In this document: positions 57,900-64,000 of the stretch, one piece after another
Numbering within the stretch: position 1 is the stretch's first letter
Layout: each line of letters begins with the position of its first letter
Assembly: GCA_050084985.1 (NCBI GenBank)
Contig: JBITNC010000002.1
Location: 27,094,001-27,158,000, forward strand
DNA length: 64,000 nt
Source: Nageia nagi
Taxonomy: Eukaryota > Pinophyta
Reading direction: 5' to 3'
Made by a program: the position numbers and the translations under genes
Notes under the pieces: generated by a model
Seen by the model: only the letters and a program-made list of their open reading frames with translations
Told to the model about the DNA's origin: nothing
Database searches by the model: none

Positions 57900-59570
57900 A
57901 AAATATTTTGTTGTGTTTATTGATGTACCTATTGGTTTTCAGCATACCATTGAATTAGAACCAAGGACCATACCAATTATGGTCACACCCTATAGACGCC
58001 CTCCCAATTTTAAGGACGAGATTGAGGTGCCATCAAAGAGTTACTCACATTAGGATATATCCGTCCTAGTATTAGCCCCTTTGCATCCTCGATTATCTTG
58101 ATTAAGAAGAAGTATGGGACATTAAGAATGTGCATTGATTATCGGTCCCTAAAAAAAACCATTAAGAAATGGTATCCTATTCCACGTGTTGATGAGTTGA
58201 TTGATGAGCTACACAGAGCAACATTCTTTTCTAAAATTGATCTATGGTTAGGGTAACATCAAATTTGAGTTAAACCCAAGGATACTTTCCGATGCCACTA
58301 TAGTTCTTTTGAGTTTTTGGTGATGCCCTTTGGATTTACTAACGCACCAACCACTTCCCAATCAACCATGGATGAGGTATTTAAGCTGTATTTACAAAAA
58401 AATGTATCCATCTTTTTTTATGACAATGTGATTTATAATAGAAATTGTGGGGGACAACTAGAATAGTAGGAGATCATCTTGGATGTCTTTCAACAACAAT
58501 AACTCTTTACACCAAACAAAGCAAGTGTGAGTTTTGTTAGAATACAATAAGCATACTGTAACAAAATAATAGAAAATAAATCGAAAATAACGTAGAGATT
58601 TAACTTGGAAAACCTTGCAATTTGCAAGGAAAAACTACAGGGCAAATGGCAACTTCAATCTTTATTACTTTCAAATTTCCACTGTATACAAAGATAAGGA
58701 GTCATTCTTTTTTGTAAGAAAAATAGGAAGATTCCAATTAAACTTGCTCTGCATGTACCACACACATGCAATTATCGTGCACATAATAGTAGTTGCACAC
58801 TATCTAAAAATAGTGACTAATAATTGTTAGGGGGTGCACCATTACACGGCTGCACCCAAGCACAACCATGCAGAAGAACGTTGAAGATCTAGATATTGAC
58901 TTCACCTCCTAACAAGTTTGGCATGAAGAAAATTTTATATCTTCGCCATATTATTACCAAGGAAGGAGAAGAAATGGATCAATCAAACATACAAACAATG
59001 CAAGAGTGGCCTTCTCCAAAAACTCTCACACTACTGTGTGGGTTTGTGGGTTATGCAACTATTATTGAAGGTTCATCAAGGGATTTTCACAACTGGCTGC
59101 CCCTTGATTGAATTTACTAAAAGGGTTCTTTCCAATGGTCACCCAAAGTAGATGAAGCCAAAAGGATGAGGTGTTCAAATCCCTATGCTTGCTTTTAATA
59201 TTTCTAATCCTTTTATTATCGAGCGTGATGCAATAGGTGAAGGGATTGGTGTTGTACTCATGCAAGAAGGATGACCAATAGCATTTGATAATAAGAATGT
59301 AAAAGAGACTGAGCGCCAATTCCCTATTTATGACAAGGAAATGTTAGCTATAATGCATACCTTGGAAATGTTCAAACAATATTTGGTGTGTAGTTGTTTT
59401 GTGGTGAGGATAGATCATAATAGCCTAAAGATTTTCATACCTCAACAGGATTTAAATGAAAGGAAGAAAAAGTGGATGAGCAAGTTGCAAGCATAAGATT
59501 TCGACATATAGTATGTTAAGGGTAAAAATAATCAAGTTATTAATGCTTTGTCTAGATTCTAGAAGACATG
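57900..59570 (+). pseudogene. Gypsy A reverse transcriptase and RNase H, split by a solo LTR
   Basis: [52 protein letters not shown] and FEFLVMPFGFTNAPTTSQS are readable to 58534. The catalytic pair is altered (FFYDNVIYN for FxDDILVYS). A 380-bp insert follows. The remaining part (58915-59570) has KKILYLRHIITKEGEEM and decayed RNase H with many stops. Confidence 0.75.
58535..58914 (-). mobile_element. Copia-like solo LTR in Gypsy A
   Basis: A 380-bp block with ends TGTTAG...CTAACA and perfect target duplication AGTTT at 58530-58534 and 58915-58919. It splits the reverse transcriptase of A within one codon series, KCEF then GMKK. The minus strand reads like the 3' half of a Copia LTR (CCAAGTTAAATCTCTACG near the end). 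There is no internal coding sequence. Confidence 0.8.
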
Positions 59571-59629
59571 AAATAATAGTTGTTTCATATATAGACTTTT
59601 CTTGGAGAGAGGAATTAATAGCTGAGTAT

Positions 59630-61043
59630 GCAAAAACTGATTTTACTTCTCAATCATTGGAAGCAACATTTGTTGATTTAAACTAGGATAAGAGGTATCA
59701 AGTGAAGCAAGGCGTGGTGTTTATAAAGGCAAAAGTTTTGTGGTATCAAATTCTAAGCTAAAAATGAAAATCATTACAGCTCTTCATGACTCCCCTCTAG
59801 CTAGCCATTCAAGGTTTTTTAAGACATACAAACAAATCAAAACTATATTTTCTTGGAAAGGACCGAATTCAGATGTGATGCAACATGTTAGGGAGTGCGG
59901 AATAAACCAAAAAATTAAGTTTGAACATTCATATGCAATGGGAATTCTTCAACCACTACCTATTCTGGAACAAAAATGGGAATTGATATCTATGGACTTC
60001 ATTACCAGCCTTACTCAAGTAAGTGGTAAGAATAACATCTTTGTGGTTGTAGATTGACTTACTAAGTTTTCACATTTCTTCTCTATATCTCATACATATA
60101 CGACCCCACAAGTGGTTGATCTATTCTTAAAGAAGTGTTCCATTTGCATGGGTTATCTCAAAATATTATAAGTGATATAGATACTAGATTCATGAGTACT
60201 TTATGGCAAGAGTTTTTCAAACTCACATGGACATAATTAACACCCAATAATAACTAACACCTAAATCGATAGCCAAACCTAGATAGTAAATAAATGGATC
60301 GAGGGGTATTTGAGAAGTTATGTATGGATCATAATCAACTTGGGTTAAATGGCTGCACTTGGGAAAATATTGTTACAACACCACTCATCATTTGTCCACT
60401 GGCATGCCTCCATTAAGGCATTGTATAGGTATGATGCACCCACATGCACAAAACTAGTCATACCAGAGACTCAAGAGCATTTGTTCGCCAAGATTTTATA
60501 GAGTAGAGCATGAAGATTTTGGTGGGATTGAAGTATCAACTACAACGGGCTCAAACCAACAAAAGTTATTCATTCATAGGCATCAAATTGATCGTATTTT
60601 GAGGTTGCAAATTTGGTCTTCCTTTGGCTACAACCCTATTGATGGTTCTCATTAAAGAGTAGGGATGAGAAATTAAACTGTGCTTCTATGGTCCCTACAA
60701 AGTATTTCAACAAATTGGCGAAGTGGTATATGAGTTAAAGCTTCTCTCTAATTGTAGACTTCATAATGTATTTCATGTCTCATGTTTAAAAAAGCCATTA
60801 GGCAACAAATATTATCTCTATCAAGTCCCCACCTTTTGATGACAAAGGAAAATTGATTTTGATGCCAAATTGAAGTTTGGATTCAAGGGAGAAACAACTA
60901 AGGAATAGGGTATGGACAAAGGTACTAGTGTAGTGGAAAGGACTTCCATCAAAAGATGCCACTTGAGAATCTACTGATAGCTTGGAGTTTGGACTATTCA
61001 GCTTTGTCATGCTTGAGGGCAAATAAGTCAGGAGGAGGAGATT
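59630..61043 (+). pseudogene. Gypsy A integrase and chromodomain
   Basis: The zinc domain and core are recognisable: KMKIITALHDSPLASHSRFF, DVMQHVRECGINQK, LISMDFITSLTQVSGKNN and IISDIDTRFMSTLWQEFFK (59740-60230). The C-terminal FYGPYKVFQQIGEVVYELK and LHNVFHVSCLKKPLG follow (60685-60800). A decayed chromodomain, VWTKVLV then WKGLPSKDAT, lies near 60910-60965. Many stops. The polypurine tract AGGAGGAGGAGATT precedes the 3' LTR. Confidence 0.75.
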
Positions 61044-61534
61044 TGTCATGATCCCAATTTTCAAAATAAAATAATAAAAAAATAAGTAAGTATTATCCCA
61101 CATGCTTAAGTGAATAGGTGGGGCCTATTGAGAGGTCATATATATTGTATCTCTTTCTTCAAATGGGAGTTGAGTTTTTTTGGAATCATTTTTAAGTTTG
61201 CCTAGCAACAATGTTTTGGTGCTTGACGACATTCCTTCTCAACTTCAAAGAAAACCATTGAAGATGTCCCCCTTCTCCGGTTTTTCTTCGGAGATAGTCA
61301 AGTTTTATGTTTCTACCCAGCCAAGGAATACTCAACAATTTAGTTTTAATGAGGACCTAGCCAAGGAATTCTTGGTAGTTTAGTTTTAGTGTGTGAGTTC
61401 TGATCTATTCTACTTTTTATGTTTTATTCTTGCATATAACTTATGTTACAGATTTTATTAGGAAATAACAAAAGGGAAAATAGCATATTATATTTTCTAG
61501 GTTTTGTTTGTTCCATTTTGACTGGGATCATACA
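61044..61534 (+). repeat. Gypsy A 3' LTR
   Basis: 491 bp, TGTCATGATCCC to GGATCATACA. The target duplication TACTT follows. Confidence 0.88.
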
Positions 61535-61539
61535 TACTT

Positions 61540-62105
61540 TAAGATTCTAAATGGTAAATTCTACTACTAAATGCTAATGCTAAATTTGTTAAGTTTGTAA
61601 ACCCCAAATTTGTTAAATGCAAAATAGCACTATTGCCTATTGCTATCAATATAGAAAGAAATTATAAACCCCCCTAAAAGAATGGAAACTTAACAATTAA
61701 CCCTTAAAAATAATATGAAAGATTGAGAAGGAAATTTACTTACCTCAAAAGCTAACTTTTTGGGTGTGCTGGTGGGTGCAAGATTCCTTCAAACTTGAAA
61801 AACTTCTATTGGTATGAGAAAAATCAGTCCTTGGCACTATAGAATCTCTTCTTTCCTCCATAGAAACTCTCTCTAGCTTGCTGGAACAAGTGAAAGTGAA
61901 GAAATAAAGTGAAAAAAACAAATTAAAAAGGGATCTCATGCTTTTGCCAAGTCGGCTAATTCCCAACGTTGGGACTTGACTTCGACTTTACCGAGTTAAA
62001 ATAAAATTAAAAATGAGTCCTTGCCCAAGTGGCTCGGCAAAGCCCGCTCGGACACAGACTCAACCGAGTAACTTGGATCTATGCCAAGTTTCTCTACTAT
62101 GGTTG
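61540..62105. other. Intron sequence, nothing recognised
   Basis: AT-rich except for a GC-richer stretch (61940-62090) with CAAGTCGGCTAATTC, GGCTCGGCAAAGCCCGCTC and CAACCGAGTAACTTGG, which looks like part of a decayed repeat. No second copy is in the window. Confidence 0.45.
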
Positions 62106-63076
62106 TGTAACATTCCTTATTTGGAATATTAGGAAACTATCACAAATTATATCAAGACAAATGCAAAGAGACAAATATGAATGCCAAGAAACCAAATCTG
62201 AATTTATTATTACTCAAAGGACTCAAATATAATGCTCAAATGCGTCCAAGATGGCTCCTAGGGTTGGACGAATCACTCTTAGACACAATAGATGGCCCAA
62301 AGGGCTAGATGTCTGGCTTACTGGCCAGATTTGATGCTCTAATGCACTCCAAAACATTTCCACTGGTTGACGTCACATTGCTAGGGCCTCTAACCCCTGA
62401 ATCTAGATGTTGAAGGTCTTCACAAGGTTTGGTAGGAGCTTAATGAGGCTCCACTGAGGGCACGAATGCTTGATGAGGCTTCTGATCCTCCTTAGGGCAC
62501 GAAGATCTTGAGGCTCCCTAATGCAGTAGAAAATAATGGCAATGGCCAAGGTCACAAGAAGATGAATAGATAATCAATGATGCCCTTCTCTCCATGCGTC
62601 CATCTTTCTTATAGCTAAAGGCCTCATTGACGAACCTAGATCTCACCTAGGAATCATGCAAGGCTAATACAATCTCCTAGATCTACTCAAATACAATGAA
62701 ATACTCCTATGCACCCCTAGAAGAGGGATGTCTCACTCTAAGTGGCTCATTGGGTCCATTACAATGTATAATGATTACGTATCCAAGAAGAGGGACGCCA
62801 CATAAGGAAACCCCTTTTACTGAAAGATATTTGTGAATTCCCGTGCATGCAACTATAGAATAATGGGCCAGGATACGAACTTTAAAGTGCAATATCTCCT
62901 TTGTTTATTGATGTAACCCCATCGTGTAACCTATTAAAATGTTTGACATGAAATGCTCTATCCATTCGAGAAGATGAATCATCATTTCGTGGCTTGTGGT
63001 GCAAGTTATGTAATAAAATATATTTTTATGTAATTTCCCATTTTGGAATATTACATCCCCGAGTTGGAATGTTACA
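62106..63076. repeat. Gypsy-like solo LTR candidate
   Basis: About 971 bp with ends TGTAACATTCC and GGAATGTTACA, a perfect 11-bp terminal inverted pair. The flanks GGTTG and GGTTA match at four of five bases, consistent with an aged target duplication. The right end has a second GGAATATTACA (63045-63055), so the end is uncertain. No coding sequence is present. Confidence 0.55.
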
Positions 63077-64000
63077 GGTTATACCTGAGATGTTTACATT
63101 TTTGGTAGGGCCATCGTTGGTATGTTAGGAACCCTAAGCTTGCTATTCTAGAAACGTTTAAGGGATGATTGAGTCTACTTGGTATAGTTAGCTGACATCA
63201 TATGGTGTCCCTTACCATATGGGGGACAACCTGACCGACCATATTTTTCAACAAAAATAAAACAATGATAAAGCTAAAACTGAAGTTAAAAAGGGATTGG
63301 GATGGTTTGACATGCTTCCGACACCTTTATTACTTCAATCCTTCATTTTCACTTTAAAAAAGCTTCTCTAACATAAAAAAAAAAAAGAATCCGAAAACCC
63401 ATCATTGTTATCAGCAAAAGAAAATCTTTATTAAAAAGAACAAAATTATATTGATATACTATATTTGCATGCTATTATGTCATTACTTATTAGAAATTTT
63501 CATTAATATCTGAAAATAAAAATAATAACAAAAAATATCTTTCAAATTTTGTTTCATATTAGTAGTATTATGTCTTCATTCAAAATGTGTATAAAATTTG
63601 GATGTCATGCTTGATCCTAAATGTTATAAATGAATATTTTCATTTTCATGTTCATGTTTTCAGTATATATATATGTGTGTGTGTAAGACAAGAAACATAA
63701 AAACTTGTCCCCTTCCATCTTTAGAACTCCTCTCCACATCCCCATCCTTGATCTTCGATGTTACATATGTCAAAGAAATCTTGATAGAAATAATCATCTT
63801 TTAAGTTTCTTACTGCAAGCATGTACTAAACATCCAACAGAAGTAACCATGGTGTAACCAACAATGGCACTCTTGGTGTGATTTTGAGCGAGAGCTCAAA
63901 TATTGAATTCAACAAATAAAATAATTCTTCAAGAGTTGTTTAGAATAATTTCCAAGCATGATACTTTAAACTCTAGCTTTAGTACTTGTGACCATTCTAG
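63077..64000. other. AT-rich right end with a TA/TG microsatellite
   Basis: No gene seen. A short (TA)n(TG)n run lies at about 63664-63684. An A-run of 12 is at 63374-63387. Confidence 0.5.

Larger units (their letters stand above)
48872..61534 (+). mobile_element. Gypsy chromovirus A, old, interrupted twice
   Basis: A 12,663-bp Ty3/Gypsy element, about 5.7 kb without its inserts. LTRs are 48872-49359 and 61044-61534. A perfect target duplication TACTT lies at 48867-48871 and 61535-61539. Gypsy B sits in its gag gene and a 380-bp solo LTR in its reverse transcriptase. LTRs differ at roughly 15 percent of sites by eye, and coding sequence is full of stops, so it is old. A chromodomain at the end places it among chromoviruses. 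Confidence 0.9.
47531..64000 (+). other. Intron 3 of the transporter gene, partial
   Basis: It begins GTAAGGTG and runs to the window end without a recognisable next exon, so it is at least 16.4 kb. It holds the tandem exon-end copies and the nested Gypsy elements. Confidence 0.65.

Overview
The window looks like plant nuclear DNA from a very repeat-rich genome. A conifer or other gymnosperm is my best guess, an inference from the 37-kb intron, the AT-rich intergenic decay and the nested LTR retrotransposons. There is no bacterial-type gene organisation, and I see no rRNA, tRNA or CRISPR.

The only host gene I can support is the 5' part of a plus-strand gene for a plastidic glucose transporter of the MFS sugar-porter family, closest in my memory to Arabidopsis At1g05030. 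Exon 1 (8352-8579, transit-peptide-like, tentative), exon 2 (10196-10371) and exon 3 (47335-47530) keep one reading frame across consensus splice sites and give 200 codons. The rest of the protein, more than half, must lie beyond 64000. Intron 2 is 36,963 bp and intron 3 is at least 16.4 kb. Most other features are transposable elements in or upstream of this gene.

Upstream (1-8350): a decayed minus-strand plant-mobile-domain gene (520-2132), a possible solo LTR (4537-5252), a minus-strand Ty3/Gypsy integrase-chromodomain remnant (5560-6345) and a clean 481-bp Mutator-like MITE with 9-bp target duplications (6687-7167).

Intron 2: a Copia-like solo LTR, a minisatellite, a LINE RNase H remnant, then a LINE (17190 to about 42775). 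The LINE is split by a minus-strand Copia element C (21919-42087), which itself carries a young plus-strand Copia D of the same family (25094-33575) and a gag-only element E with identical LTRs (35376-38008). Each insertion has a perfect 5-bp target duplication, and LTR divergence (C about 1 percent, D two substitutions, E none) agrees with the nesting order. C and D share a PPR-like host gene fragment in the 5' leader, a probable leader intron just before gag, and a 3' untranslated array of hairpins with compensatory stem changes. A 360-bp tandem array (43912-45120) lies after the LINE.

Intron 3: a tandem array that copies the end of exon 3 with its splice donor (47517-48440), then an old Gypsy chromovirus A (48872-61534) interrupted by a second chromovirus B (50206-56818) and by a 380-bp solo LTR (58535-58914). 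Another solo-LTR-like block (62106-63076) lies near the right end.

The most unusual signals are the covarying hairpin arrays, the gag-only element with its repeated leader motif, and the exon-end duplication.
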